Part shown: positions 42,661-54,620 of the stretch, piece by piece | How the letters are laid out: each line of letters begins with the position of its first letter | Position numbering within the stretch: position 1 is the stretch's first letter | NCBI GenBank assembly: GCA_963924555.1 | Contig: OZ004584.1 | Location: 2,231,001 to 2,295,000 of the forward strand | Reading direction: 5' to 3' | Length of the DNA stretch: 64,000 nt | DNA from: Crambe crambe | Lineage: Eukaryota > Porifera > Demospongiae > Poecilosclerida > Crambeidae | Translations under genes and position numbers: made by a program | The notes under the pieces: model-generated | Told to the model about the DNA's origin: nothing | Seen by the model: only the letters and a program-made list of their open reading frames with translations | The model's database searches: none

Positions 42661-45155
42661 CATGGTCAAGTCACAGTAATTATTGACAGGTTCTATTCAC
42701 ATGCCCTTTTTTTTCTTGGTGTTACAAGTTCAACCATTAGCTAATTGTGTAGCATTATGACTTGATAGATTGAAAAGTACATGTTATTATATACTGTACG
42801 TATATGTAGTTGAAGCATCATTGGAAATAACTTATTAAGAGTTGTCCATTGTAGAACATGCAGCTAACATGCTATGCAGCTATAGCCAGTCACACCAAGA
42901 AAAAAAGGTGTCATTGTGTGAAATTAGCTTACGAGTGGATGTACTAGACACACCAAGAAAACGGGGTATGTGAATTGGACTAACAGTGGGTGGTAAAAGG
43001 GGTATCAGTGGGTGGTAAAAGGGGTGTGCGAGTTGGACTAACAGGGGGTGGTAAAAGGGGTGTGTGAGTTGGATGGTGAAAAGTATATGAATTGAGCTCC
43101 TACATGTGTAAGTAGTACACACAACAGTTGAACCCAAACTATGAATACTCCTCACTGCTATTCTATTCTCTCCCCATCACAGTCTATACCTGTCCAGATA
43201 ATCCTCACTATGAGTTGAGCTGAATCTCAAGATAATAGACACACATGGGACCCAACCTTTCACTTTGAGAGCTCATCCTTTTTCAGTGTCCTTTGGAGGT
43301 TTATGGATAATCTTCACTGCATGTGCATGCAATCATTGTCAATTCATGTGCATGCAATCATTGTCAATTCATCATCTCCCCAGTGGATATGCTACGTAGT
43401 TGGGATTGCTACCCACTGTCAACTCACCCTTCATTCATCCCTTTTCCAAATTAATAGCTATGGAAGTGTATAAACTGGGAGGTACCTCACTTTTAAGGAT
43501 CTGATTGTCAAGAGAACAGTTCTAGAGGAGAGGGGAGCAGTTATTAATTATTAATCACCCCCCCCCCCCCCCCCTCCCCCAAGTAGCACACTATTGCTTT
43601 ATCTCACTGACAGCACTAAAATTGTTTTGATATACGTACAATGTTAGAATACATACGTAAATCAAGTTTAGTATTACAGTGAACCAAATCTGTATTAAGA
43701 AAGTTTCCAATGGTGCTTCAATAAGTCAGTTGATTGAAGTAATGATGCATGTGATCAGAGCATGTAGCTAATAATGTTTACATGTACACTAAGAAAAAAA
43801 AAGGGTGCAAGTGGGTGATAAAAGGGTGAGCTAAACAGTGGGTGGTAAAGGGTAGATAGTAAAAGGGTGTGTGAATCGTGGACTAAACAGTACACAACTG
43901 TTGAACCCAAACTATGAATAATCCTCACTGGAAATCCAATCTTAGTCTATATTTGTCCTACCGAACATCTCACTTGGGGGAATGATTAATAGCCTGAAGC
44001 TACTACCTGCTCATCTCACTAACAAAGTTAAAATATTTTGACATAACTAGCTAGGATACCTCAGTGGAACCTCCAAATAATGAACCCAACCTTTTGTCCT
44101 TTGTAGAGAGGTTGCATAGCTACAAAAGTTAGTTTAGATTGTCCTTTATTGAGAGGTTTGTTCTCTTTCAGAATGTCCTTTATCAGAAGTTCCAAATATA
44201 TATGTACTCAATACCCAAAGGCTATTCACACCATTGATGCTTATTTCAGTGCTTCTATAAAAAAATTATCTTTTATGGTGTATTATAAGAAACTATGAAG
44301 ATCAGTGCATGCAGACTAAATAATTGTCAGGAAAATGAGATGGTGGATGGCATAGCAACCCCAACTATGAATATCCTTCACTGAAGTACACAGTCTGTTT
44401 ACATCCAAAGAAACACCACAGTCTGTTTACATCCAAAGAAACACAGTCTGTTTACATAGTTGCACAAGTGTAGCTTGGGCACTCTAGTAATGGTGAATTG
44501 CAAGTTGGTTGTCCAAATGTAAAGCATGCAATACATCTATTGAGGAAAAGCCACACATCTATTCAGGGAAAAGCCTCAAGATTACACGGCTATTTTTCAT
44601 ACATTGGACAACAGATTTGCAAATTGCATTGTGTTGAAAGAACATCAGAGTGCACACATTTTCCAAAAATTAAAGTGTGATCTATTATTCCCATAATTAT
44701 TGTTACCGGAAACCTTTCCTGTATTTGGCAATTATGCTCCTCTGAAGCCTGTAGGTGCCATTAAACACTTTTATTATTATAATTATTACTCAATAGGATG
44801 GATATTTTTGTGTGGCACAATTGAGATAAGTCAATGTTGTACAAAAATCAATGAATTAGCACCAGGTTGAAAGTGCTAATGCTTTACACAATCACGACAA
44901 AAGAAATCGAAATCTTAATAAAAGAGGAAGAGAATATTGGCCATACGATGCAATCGATGGTTAACAAAAGAGTAATACAATAATTGTGAGGCTACCAAAA
45001 AATGGTTAATACAAAAGATACATGAGCTGAGCTACGTGTGCACCAAACGAAGAAGAATAAAGAAGAGTTAACAAAAAAAAAAAATTAAACATCATACCAT
45101 AACTGTTACAAACACAATATTTGTTATGATTTCTATACATACGTACGGACATACA
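42660..45155. repeat. Parental (D) copy of the duplicated spacer and ARHGAP 3' region
   Basis: Matches 31376-34440 of unit C and, in part, 27390-28800 of unit B. It includes GGTGTGTGAGTTGG-type repeats, a poly-C tract (43557-43574), the decayed MITE near 44495-44625 and the presumed 3'UTR of ARHGAP (about 44690-45155), the best-conserved part among copies. Confidence 0.75.
44770..44775 (-). terminator. Possible polyadenylation signal of the ARHGAP gene
   Basis: AATAAA on the minus strand about 380 bases beyond the ARHGAP stop, inside a block conserved in units B and C. Unit C keeps the hexamer and unit B has lost it. Chance occurrence in AT-rich DNA cannot be excluded. Confidence 0.35.
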
Positions 45156-45553
45156 TCACTTGCGGAAAACTGAGTCAAACTCGTTCAGCATGATTTCTAC
45201 AATGCCATTCTGTATGGGCATGAGGGTGGCCATTTCTATGGAGTCCATCTCAGCTCTCATCACCGTCGGACCAAACACTATAGCCACGTTGGTGGGCAGC
45301 ATCTTATTCACACTTCCTTTCTCAATGACTCTGCATCAATTAAAGAGAAGGAATATAAACTTTAATAAGATATCAATATGGATTATGCAGGGAAGGAGGA
45401 AGGCGGGAAGGCTGTGTAGATTATACATACTAGTGATGATGACCTTTCACCCTCATATGCAAATGTGTAGTTAATTTTCGTGGTAAACTGAGCATGCACG
45501 CTCACCCCCTGGGGGGGGGGAGGAAGGAACAGAAAGGGAGGGAGGAAGGGAGG

Positions 45554-45648
<95 letters not shown>

Positions 45649-47051
45649 GACTGACCTTCTCAAGTGTTGCATCAGTGCTTTCAGAGTGGAGTAATTAGAC
45701 GTGGGAAGATCTTTGACTCGTGACGTTATTTGCTGTACCCTCTGAGGCTGTGACGGTGCCCCTGAAGCAAAACATGAAATATTACAGTGACCTGTGTATG
45801 TATCTCCATATTATTGCTACTCTTCAATGGTTGACCAAACCAACCCTATCCCCTTATAGTTATAGCACCTCTAGCTTTGGGACTCGTGAAAGGGAATCAG
45901 GGTTTTTATACAGGACTATATTTTTGGGTGGGGAAGTGGGTTTGCATGAGTAGCGCACAGAAACATTTTTGAATCCATACCAAAGAACTAAAGGAAGTAA
46001 ATTTTAATGAAGTGTTAGGCAACAGTCATAGAATTATTTGACTTCCTATAAATTTTTTTTTTTTGGGGGGGGGGGGGGATTTGAGGGGTGGGGGAATCCC
46101 CCCTGGTGATTATGTGATTACAATCACTAACTGCCACTCACTTGCTGCGTCTATGAAAGGTCTGTATAGCTTGAAAGGAATGAGTGGCTCGGGCAACTCT
46201 CGCAGGTAGAGTTTCAGGCAACCAGTAACGATGTTGATGTCTGACCACTCAGGGGAGTCTAGGTCAATCGCTTCATCTATAAAATAATTGAAAAGTGTCC
46301 TGATTAGAGAGGTGTCCTTTACAGTGTCCTGATTTAGAAAGGTGTTTTTATATTAATAATGTGTCCTGATTATGAGAGAGGTTCTTGTATATCAGTAATT
46401 AGTAATAGCTTATGTCAAAGCTTAGGACAATCATTTCATTTACAAAAGGTGTCCTGATTTGAGGGGAGAGAGAGAGAGAGAGAGATGTCCTGATTACATG
46501 TAATAAAAGTGTCCTAATAATATTGCTAGAGTTTTTTTAGACACGAGGTTACAGTGTATTCATATGACATTGTATATAGTTGTAGACCAGGAACACTGAC
46601 CTTGTTCTACCATGTATCTCAGCTTATTGACAGAAGCTGCATTTCCTGAGAGCCTGTAGATGCCCACTACATCCAGACCAACCTTCTCTATATGCTGCAT
46701 GAACTGTGTGAAGAAGCGTGGCACATTCGTCCCTTGTCTCTCACACAGCTTTGTCAGTTCACAGCCAAACACAGTTTCTATAGAATATGAGAGTGTAATA
46801 TTCCATTACCAGCTTTACCTATAAGCAAGAATCATTTTCAAACATGTTTTGATGGAATTGCATCTCAAACTTGTCATTTTTATAAGCTTCACATCAAATC
46901 TCAGCCCCCAAGGCTACTGTAGGCCAAATGCCTCAGTATCATGTGCAACATTTTACACTGTTTTGCTGACCTTCAAGAATTCCTTTTGATTTGAGTTGAT
47001 CTTTCTCCGGCCGCCTGGCCATCAGCTTCTTCAGTCTGCCTCGAATGTGAA
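45156..47051 (-). CDS. ARHGAP RhoGAP-domain exons
   Basis: Five exons: 47051-46971 (IHIRGRLKKLMARRPEKDQL, the KKxxxRRP lead typical of ARHGAP12/15/27), 46777-46601 (ETVFGCELTKLCERQGTNVP ... GLDVVGIYRLSGN with the catalytic Arg), 46276-46142 (INIVTGCLKLYLRELPEPLI), 45761-45656 (RVKDLPTSNYSTLKALMQHL) and 45330-45156 (VNKMLPTNVAIVFGPTVMRA to NEFDSVFRK and stop). The domain is full length and catalytically plausible. Copies of the last four of these exons were scattered through the Ank cluster. Confidence 0.93.
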
Positions 47052-49768
47052 CTAAAAGTGAGTACATGATAAAGTACACGTCATAAGATCCAGGCTTTGT
47101 ATGTGTGATAATGGATTATGGATAAAACAGTTCATTTATGATATTAATGATCCTTTACCACATGGTGGGGATGCACTGAGCACATATGTATGCATCATGA
47201 GATCCAATACAATCATGGTTTTGGATTATGCATAAAATTTGATGCACCAGCTATTAAGTGACATTAACGATCCTTTACCACATGGTAGGGATGCTCTCAG
47301 TTATATAATCATAAAGACTTACTACTCCTGTCTGCCGCAGTGCTTTCCAAGTCATCCATTGGGTCCTCGTCATCTTCCATTGCAGCATCATCTGTATATA
47401 AATGCATGATCAGCATAATTATAGACATGATCACATGACAAGCATGCAAAACTGTGCCAAAGGATATTGCAGGGCATCATGTGACAATATTGTTGACTTA
47501 GCAGCCAATAATGGGAATCTTGACCGAATACTGACTGGCTAGAAATATCCAGTGTCAAAGTACTAGAGGACCCTTTGAGTTATTTCTAAGGGTAGCTAAC
47601 CGACGCTGTGGTTCCTGTTGGTACGACGACTGCTCTTTTCTCTCTTGATACTGTTGACTTTAAGCGAGCCTTCTGAATCTTCTGGCAGAGGTTCTAACAG
47701 GATACTTCTGAATCTGTCTGGGCTCTCTTTGAAGTCATGGTTCTACGAGTACAGTAGGAACAGTATGTGTCATGTAGTTATATAGTTTTTGATGACCTTT
47801 TACCCAATATAAACTATGCAGGCAATTATATATTTAGTTTGATAACTCTTATCAGTAAATGGTAAAGAACATGTAGCTCTGATGACCCTTTACCCAATAA
47901 AATATTAGAGTGCATTTAACCTTGATGACCCTTTACCCACTAGACATCACACTGTACTAACTTTTAATCACTGTATCCAATCAGAATAACTATGCCAACT
48001 TACAGCCTTGTCTATAGCAGCCTGAATGGTGGTATACCATTCATTCATCAGATTGGAAGTCTCAGCTTGAAGAAGAAACTGTTCTCCCAAGTGTGAGCTC
48101 AACTATTAACACACAGAATATCACATCAATACCAGTATATGTAATGTGCCACATTAAAGCCCAGGCATCTCAGAGGAGAACCCTTTAATCTGTGAGCATT
48201 ATTCCAGGCCTCACAATAGCATCAGTCACAGGACATTTGTCTGGCCATTTTTCTGACCATTTTTTTCTATTATAGCTTATAACTGCTATTAGATAATCAT
48301 GTCCAGACAATAATAGAGCGTTACTGTGAGCCCTGTTATTGTTATTCATTGATTTGAGAGTATACAAACTGGGTCAATGTCAGTGTTAGGCAAGGACTCT
48401 GAGTTAAAAATAGATTTTGTGATAGATTAGTCCTATGCATGTACACACCAAGGTTCTCCCCTAAGGGTGTTAGAGAGGTGCAACACCACTCTGATGGGGG
48501 CCCATTTTTCTTTCATGTGGTTAAAATAATGTATTTTAATAGCCACAAAAATCCTTTAATGTGGTATTCAAGCACCGCTCTGATCAGTTTCACTGGGGAT
48601 AACCCTGCACAATACATACATACATTATTATATGGAAATCAAAGTTCACCATGTCTTGGGCAGAATAACTTTGAAACAGAATCAAGTTTTGATTGAAGTG
48701 CAAAGTTAGTGTAATGTTGTATCAGTGAAACTAGGTACTGGTCCAGTACGGTGTACCTTAGACCACCTGTCCACACAAAATGGTTACTTACAGACCTACA
48801 CACATAACTACACAACTGAACTTCAGTCGATCCTCTTAGCAGTCTATGGTTACCAGTAGGTGTGTACTGTATAGCGAAAAAAAATTTCGTGGGTCAAAAT
48901 TTTTGTGGTTTTGCAAATATTGATGTGTGAACCATATAAATTCCCTTATTCTCATGTATTATTTTTCGAAACCACGAAATCCACAAAAAAATGACCCACG
49001 AAAATTTTGCTCTATACAGTATATTCATAACATTGAGTAGTGAGAAACTGCATGTCTGATCTTGTGAAATGGGAATAAGTGGCTGTCACAATTCTATTTC
49101 AGTACTGGGTGTGTATTCCTTAACATTGATCAGTGAGAAATAGATTCTCTCTCTTTGAGGGACAGTCACATTTAAAAAGCTAAAGAATGCAGTACTATTG
49201 CTATCTGGGATATTGGTTAAACTTCTATTGGTAAAGTCATTTCCATGGAAATTGAGTGTATTTGAGCCAATAAGGGAATACATTTGACTGTATCTGTCTG
49301 GTCTCCAAACTTGGAATTCCACAATTCCAGTACTGTGCAAGCCTGCTGACCTGAAATGCATTGGGTCTCTTCTTGTCCTTGTTGTATGGACTGACTGTGG
49401 TGTGCAAGAGGCAGAAAACAGTGCTGGGTTTGTTCCCCATGTCCTTTGCCTTTATGTCAGAGTAGAAGAGAAGTTCGTAGTTTTGCAGCGTGACGTAATG
49501 TTTCTGCCAACTCCTCTCCTTTGCCCTGTGGATATGGAAAAGGGGGAAGTATGAAGTTAAGTGTGTGAGTCTAATGACTGCCAATTCTTTTACACGACAT
49601 AATTACAGAACTAGACTAACTAACTTACTTTTTGCCATGAAGATCAAAGAGTCTTTTCCGATGAAGGTATCCGTGTCTTTTCTGCAGGATTGAATAAAAT
49701 TATGACTCTCTCTCCCCCTCCAACCCACCCACCTCTCTCTCTCTCTCTCTCTCTCTCCCTCCAACCCA

Positions 49769-49821
<53 letters not shown>

Positions 49822-52800
49822 AACACCCTTCAGTGTTTACTATCTTCAATCTTCATTTTGAAAATCAACTTGATCTTAAGTTACATTCCAAGCTCCCAAA
49901 TATGCACAGTACTGACAAACATGCCTTACCAGGACATCGGATAGGGATGAAGCGATGACATTGGCGGAGGAAGTGTGCATGGGGGAAGAGGAAGGGGTGC
50001 TTGGTCCCTGCAATTTATCGAGAATTAATGAAAGCCAGAGAGCAAGTAAAGGAACAGCTTAACCTAATAGTGAAACTTGTCTATAGCGATCACTTCTGGG
50101 CTACCAACAGGTGGGAGGTCAAAAAATCAATGTATTGGGATTGGGACATAACCAAGTGGTCTTTAAAGAGAGGTGTCTCTGAATAGGGTGGTTTCTTAAT
50201 GGAGGTCTGGTCTCCTTATAGAGGTCAAAATCACTATTGAGACATAACCAAGTGGTCTTTAAAGAGAGGTGTCTCTGAATAGGGTGGTTTCTTAATGGAG
50301 GTCTGGTCTCCTTATAGAGGTCAAAATCACTATTGAGACATAACCAAGTGGTCTTTAAAGAGAGGTTGATGAGGTGGTCACTTAATGGAGGTCTCCTTAT
50401 AGATCAATGGTACAAGCACTATCGAGACATAACCAAGCGGTCTTTAAAGAGAGGTTAGTCTCTGAATAGGGTGGTCTATTGAGACATAACCAAGAGAGGT
50501 TGGTCTCTGAATAGGGTGGCATCATTCAAAGTTGATCGATCTCACTTATAACAGGGTTAGACCAATTATTTGATTGAACAGTTTATATAGGGCTACGTTG
50601 GTGTGTAACCTTTATAGAGTACCTTATTAATGGGTATCAGTGAATCATAGACGTTATCTGAGTTATTCGATGGAGGAACCTGGATGAGTGAGAGAAAGGT
50701 GAGCGAGCGGAGAGAGTGAGTGAGTGAGTGAGAGAGAGAGAGAGAGAGAGAATGTGTTAACAATGACATGTAGCTGGCATCATGAAGAAAACCCACACAT
50801 TTGTCAAGTTTAGCACTTTCACACACCCAAGAAGCCTTTAGTGTATCGTAAAAGGCTTTTTGATGCCATCACAGAAGATATAAAAGTGAGAAAAAGAAAA
50901 TCTCCCAGGAAGCTAGAAGCTCTACCATTGCATACATTCACACACTGCCAAAAGCACATTCTTCAATATAATAATTATGTAGATGCTTCAGGCTACATGA
51001 ATGTGCTTCTGTAAATTCCATACTCTTTGTGTGACTTCCGGGATTCCCGGCCCTAGCAACTCTAAGCAAAATCAATTCGTTAACAAAGTCAAACACATCC
51101 AATCCATTCAGACTACTCATCTATTAGCTGATCCCATCAATCTTTAAAGGGTCACCAAGTGAGCATGTGGCACTTGCATACTGCCTTTGTATAGGTAAAG
51201 GGTCGACAAGTGAGCTTCCGCCTCCCTTGGGTTAATTGGTAAAGGGTCGACTAGTCCATATACACATTTGTATTGCACTCACATCATCAATGACTTCAGG
51301 TAGTTCCCCAACAGTGAGGGATGAGTTGGCCATATTGTAGTAATAATAGTTACCCTTGCCATCACTGGCCAGACTCCATCTCTCTCCAGTTCTACTGTTG
51401 GTGTACACAGGTGTCTGCGTGATCGGGTTGATCTCCTTCGTCCACCCACGAGGAGCCACTTTCTGCAACAACAAATAACAAACAACATAAAACAAATAAG
51501 TTAAAGAAACAAATTAAACAAAACACAAATTACTTCATTTTATTTAACAACTTTATGGACACTTTTAGGATGAGAAAAGTGTCCTGTTTCGAGATCAAAA
51601 GTGTCCTTGGTATCCGATAAGGGACACAACTCTGTGTCACCATTACAGGGGAGGAGGGGAGGGGCCACGAAAGCTAGGGGAGAGGGGAGGGGAGGGGCCA
51701 CGAAAGCTAGGGGGGAGGGGGGTAAGACCTAAGAAATACAGTTTTCTTTGGGGAGGGGAGGGGAAATTCACTGAAATCCCTGAATGTATAGTCCTGTGTG
51801 ATGAAGTCAGTAGTTTTTTGGGGGGAGGGAGTTTCTGTTGATGTGTTAAATGTGTATTGTGTTGTACTGGTCCACTGGCTTCTGTTGCCAGTCAGGTGTC
51901 AGGTGGTGACATTATAATATTAACACTTGACCTGATGCATGCATGCATGCATTGTGTGTGATGTAGGCAGCCCCACAACAACATCACATAAATACATACC
52001 TACATGCAAAATGCAAATCATCTAGCTAGCTGCCACTGAGTGGTCACGTGCACCTGGTCAAGCCAGGATGCCTGTGCACTAAGCAGGCAGTAGTGCTGGC
52101 AACCTCCTGGAGCCCGGGCTAGGAACTTGCAGGAGGACTGACTACCTCTTCTCAGCAAGTGGTGTGGGCACCTGAAGTCCCACCTGGACCACAGCTGATA
52201 TTGGAGAGATAGCCAGTTTGATTTGCACCCTGGAAATTCCAGGTACCCATTTTCAGCTGGGTGGACTAATGGCATGGTGTTAGGTGGAGTGGTGCTTGAA
52301 AGGCTATTAAATACATTGTTTTAACCACATGAAAGAAAAATAGGCACCTCTCTAGCATCTCTTTTTTTAGGGAGACGTTAGCAGTTAGTCAGTCAACCAT
52401 CAGACAGTTGATAGTATGCAAGACTCATATGCTGTTAGCTTGAGCAAGTATGTATGTAGGCTTTCCTTCTGAAGCATGTTTGCATTCAGACCAACAGTTT
52501 CACCTTAACAGTCATCCACAACTGTTTTCTTCTTGGCCAAATTAATTATAAAGACATCAACAGCTAGTGCTCAGAGAGTGCATGTGTGGGTTCTTGAGAA
52601 CAGAAAATACATATGTACATATCGCAGATTGCGGACCTGCTACAGCCAATCAGATCACTTGTCTAGTGTCTTTACAGCAACAAATTCTACATAGCAACAG
52701 CTGTGAATGAGGCTAAACTGCTTAGCACACTTGGAGAGAACTGGATAGGTTCTGGAATGAGGGAAACTCATTATCCATGCATGCTGTGGCATACAGAAGT

Positions 52801-53358
52801 CTAACAAGAACTGTTTGGTTCCCCTGACACGGTTCTCTGTGGTTCTCATCACCATCTGGTTCTCCCCACCAACTAACTTTCAATCATGCAATCGAGTATT
52901 GGTAGGTTATCTGTCCAACAATGTATGCACATTTCTTCAGCTACTTCCAGTGGCCTAATTATTACAGGGGCAGACTCATTTCAGGGGTCCAGTGGCCTAA
53001 TTATTACAGGGGCAGGAGTCCATAATAGTAGAGGGAGTTCGCCATACCGACAGAGACAGTTTATAAAATCGACAGGTAGCAGTTGTGTTGTTGTATAGGA
53101 AAACTTGCATGGAGAAAATTTCCACGGGGCAGTAACCATGACCACACCCACATCGTAAACCTATAGTACATTCCATACCTCCAAGTGTTCGTTCTCAGCC
53201 TCGCTCCCTTCTCCCCGGGGGCGTGTCCATGAGGACTGTCCTGTTGCACTGTTGTAATAGTAAGTCTGTCCTGAAGCTGTCTTGTGCTCCGTCCAACCAG
53301 CGGGAAGGGCAGGAGGGGGAGACGAAGTGACCACAGGGGGAGAGGAGGGAACAGCCGT
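45156..53358 (-). CDS. ARHGAP12/15/27-like RhoGAP, 14 exons, 5' end missing
   Basis: Exons, 5' to 3': 53358-53179, 51462-51283, 50679-50623, 50007-49930, 49681-49629, 49525-49351, 48102-48004, 47742-47601, 47391-47323, 47051-46971, 46777-46601, 46276-46142, 45761-45656, 45330-45156. All borders are AG/GT and the phases join without a break into 1707 bp (568 residues plus stop). Domain order is WW, a WW-like pair, Ser/Pro linker, PH, acidic linker, RhoGAP, as in vertebrate ARHGAP12/27. The arginine finger (GIYRLSGN), YLRELPEPLIPF and NVAIVFGPTVMR are present. RhoGAPs of this family speed GTP hydrolysis by Rac/Cdc42-type GTPases at membranes. The family's usual N-terminal SH3 was not found; earlier exons may lie above 53.4 kb. 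This gene is the apparent source of the RhoGAP relics between the Ank genes. Confidence 0.9.
45548..45645. repeat. (AG)n microsatellite in the last ARHGAP intron
   Basis: About 49 AG units, the longest of the three homologous tracts. The Arg/Glu reading frame it makes is not a gene. Confidence 0.95.
46290..46530. repeat. Minisatellite remnants in ARHGAP intron
   Basis: A few GTGTCCTGATTAGAGAGGTG-type units, interrupted, between the first and middle RhoGAP exons. This is the position from which the expanded arrays in the duplicated units could derive. Confidence 0.7.
47087..47305. repeat. Tandem duplication in ARHGAP intron
   Basis: Two diverged copies of about 113 bp, each ending GATCCTTTACCACATGGTRG + GGATGC. 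Confidence 0.65.
47323..47742 (-). CDS. ARHGAP acidic/basic linker exons
   Basis: Exons 47742-47601 and 47391-47323. The first is mixed charge and basic at its end (IKREKSSRRTNRNHSV); the second is acidic (DDAAMEDDEDPMDDLES). They lie between the PH and RhoGAP domains, as in ARHGAP12/15. Phases are 0 to 1 and 1 to 1. Confidence 0.8.
48004..49681 (-). CDS. ARHGAP PH-domain exons
   Basis: Three exons (49681-49629, 49525-49351, 48102-48004). They encode KRHGYLHRKRLFDLHGKK, AKERSWQKHYVTLQNYELLF with YSDIKAKD, a loop ending KKRPNAFQ, and LSSHLGEQFLLQAETSNLMN then EWYTTIQAAIDKA. This is the complete PH fold, ending in the tryptophan-bearing C-terminal helix. PH domains of this family direct the protein to phosphoinositide membranes. 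The intron at 48103-49350 carries a MITE (48865-49021). Confidence 0.9.
48865..49021. mobile_element. MITE, TIR TACTGTATAG...
   Basis: The left TACTGTATAGCGAAAAAAAA + TTTCGTGGGTCAAAATTTTT is inverted on the right, ending GACCCACGAAAATTTTGCTC + TATACAGTA. 157 bp, non-coding, within the PH-domain intron. TTTCGTGGGTC-type MITEs with these ends are common in invertebrate genomes. Confidence 0.75.
49725..49817. repeat. (TC)n microsatellite pair
   Basis: Two TC tracts separated by a duplicated CCTCCAACCCACCCACC. It lies in the intron before the PH domain. Confidence 0.9.
49930..50679 (-). CDS. ARHGAP linker exons (50679-50623 and 50007-49930)
   Basis: Two small phase-0 exons join the WW and PH parts: VPPSNNSDNVYDSLIPINK, and a Ser-rich exon containing GPSTPSSSSPMHTSSANV then IASSLSDVL. 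NVYDSL could be a tyrosine motif. The intron between them holds the roughly 96-bp tandem repeat at 50113-50520. These are less certain than the domain exons but fit in phase. Confidence 0.65.
50113..50520. repeat. About 96-bp tandem repeat in ARHGAP intron
   Basis: Four to five units containing GACATAACCAAGTGGTCTTT, AAAGAGAGGTGTCTCTGAAT, AGGGTGGTTTCTTAATGGAG and GTCTCCTTATAGAGGTC. The first two are nearly identical and later ones are truncated. Confidence 0.85.
51283..51462 (-). CDS. ARHGAP exon: two degenerate WW-like modules
   Basis: 60 codons, phase 0. Module 1 (RGWTKEINPITQTPVYTNSR TGERW) keeps both tryptophans but has VYTN for YYYN. Module 2 begins at that second W (WSLASDGKGNYYYYNMANSS) and ends LTVGELPEV, with V where the second tryptophan should be. 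The second module is therefore probably a structural rather than a ligand-binding WW. The acceptor is TTGCAG; the donor is GTGAGT. Confidence 0.85.
51463..53178. other. Large ARHGAP intron, no exon recognised
   Basis: Holds G-rich direct repeats (GGGGAGGGGAGGGGCCACGA twice, about 51640-51720), a GC-richer block at 52020-52275 whose 85-codon minus frame lacks recognisable features, and duplicated CAGTGGCCTAATTATTACAG at 52950-53015. No splice-compatible exon was found. Confidence 0.5.
53179..53358 (-). CDS. ARHGAP exon: canonical WW domain
   Basis: 60 codons, phase 0 at both ends. A Pro/Ser-rich lead (PSSPPVVTSSPPPALP) precedes a textbook WW domain: AGWTEHKTASGQTYYYNSAT then GQSSWTRP. Both tryptophans, the YYYN and the final proline are present, so it should bind proline-rich ligands. 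The acceptor is TTTATAG; the donor is GTATGG. Confidence 0.9.
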
Positions 53359-53859
53359 CTATAAAGGAGGAAGAAGGGGGGACAGTAATAAAAATATTGC
53401 CTAACGGATACTGAAATTTATTTTTGTGAATTTTGGCAGAAAGTTTTCAGTACTGATGCTAAAATTCACTTCATCTATAACTGCTAGAACTTTCTCCAAA
53501 TTTCATATTCAAGCTTATAGATCAGCTCTCTGCTGGTGTTTTAAATGGGAAATTTATCAAGAGATAGTGAATGCAAATAGAATTGACCTTCACCATAACT
53601 TACATGGTTAATTTGTGTTTTGAAGCAATATCAGTTTGAACTTTGAACTAGCTACATTAGCACCCAACTGCTAATAGGAATTTGACCACACAAAGACAGA
53701 AATTGCCATGCGTTAGGCTGTTAATTCAAGCACTAAGCATCAATAACTTGTTTATTGATCTGAAATTTGGCATAATTTGTGCTCTGAATGAATTCCTGAA
53801 ATTATGATGTGATCCCTTCAGTCACAAAATGATGCCTATTAGCTTATTTCCTATGAATA

Positions 53860-54620
53860 ATACTGTGCACATAAAATGAGACAGTCCCTTCTAATTAGCA
53901 GTTACACTTCCTGTGCACAATAATGTGCACATAAAAATGAGGCAGCCCCTTCTAATTGGCTGCATAATTTCCTACACTTTCTATGCACAGTAGACTAGTG
54001 AAATGAGGCAGTCCCTTCTAATTAACACTTCCCAGTGTATATTATGAGTGTATATTATGAATGAGGCAGTCCCTTCTAATTAACACTTCCAAGTGTGTAC
54101 ATGAAATGAGGCACCCCCCACACTTCCCAGTGTGTATATGAAATGAGGCAGTCCCTTCTAATTAACACTTCCCAGTGTATATTATGAGTGTATATTATGA
54201 ATGAGGCAGTCCCTTCTGATTAACACTTCCAAGTGTGTACATGAAATGAGGCACCCCCCACACTTCCCAGTGTGTATATGAAATGAGGCAGTCCCTTCTA
54301 ATTAACACTTCCCAGTGTATATTATGAGTGTATATTATGAATGAGGCAGTCCCTTCTAATTAACACTTCCAAGTGTGTACATGAAATGAGGCACCCCCCA
54401 CACTTCCCAGTGTATATGAAATGAGGCAGTCCCTTCTAATTAACACTTCCCAGTGTATATTATGAAATGAGGCAGTCCCTAACACTTCCAAGTGTGTACA
54501 TGAAATGAGGCACTCCCCACACTTCCCAGTACATATGAAATGAGGCAATCCCTTCTAATTAACAATTTCCAGTGTGTACATGAAATGAGGCAGTCCCTTC
54601 TAATTAACTGCACTTCCTAT
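53860..54620. repeat. Higher-order satellite, monomer GAGGCAGTCCCTTCTAATTA
   Basis: A short monomer (GAGGCAGTCCCTTCTAATTA + ACACTTCC, with variable AGTGTGTACATGAAAT or AGTGTATATTATGA tails) is organised from about 54012 to 54420 into a roughly 140-bp higher-order unit repeated three times, and is irregular on both sides. Confidence 0.9.

Noticed and set aside
45494-45694. Arg/Glu and Leu/Ser repeat proteins over AG/TC tracts (also 29086-29400, 34764-35045, 49644-49944)
   Set aside because: Low-complexity translations of microsatellites lying in ARHGAP introns or their copies.
49086-49361. 91-codon minus-strand frame over the PH exon end
   Set aside because: It is in the wrong frame. The PH exon must end at 49351 with GTCAGC so that NAFQ joins LSSHLGEQFLLQ at 48102.
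50828-51014. Plus-strand 62-codon frame (PKKPLVYRKRLFDAITEDIK ...) in an ARHGAP intron
   Set aside because: It reads somewhat like protein and could be a transposon scrap, but it has no start, homologue or boundaries I can recognise.
52018-52275. 85-codon minus-strand frame in a GC-richer block
   Set aside because: No domain, no phase-compatible splice sites with the flanking ARHGAP exons, and a reverse-strand composition bias that can explain openness.
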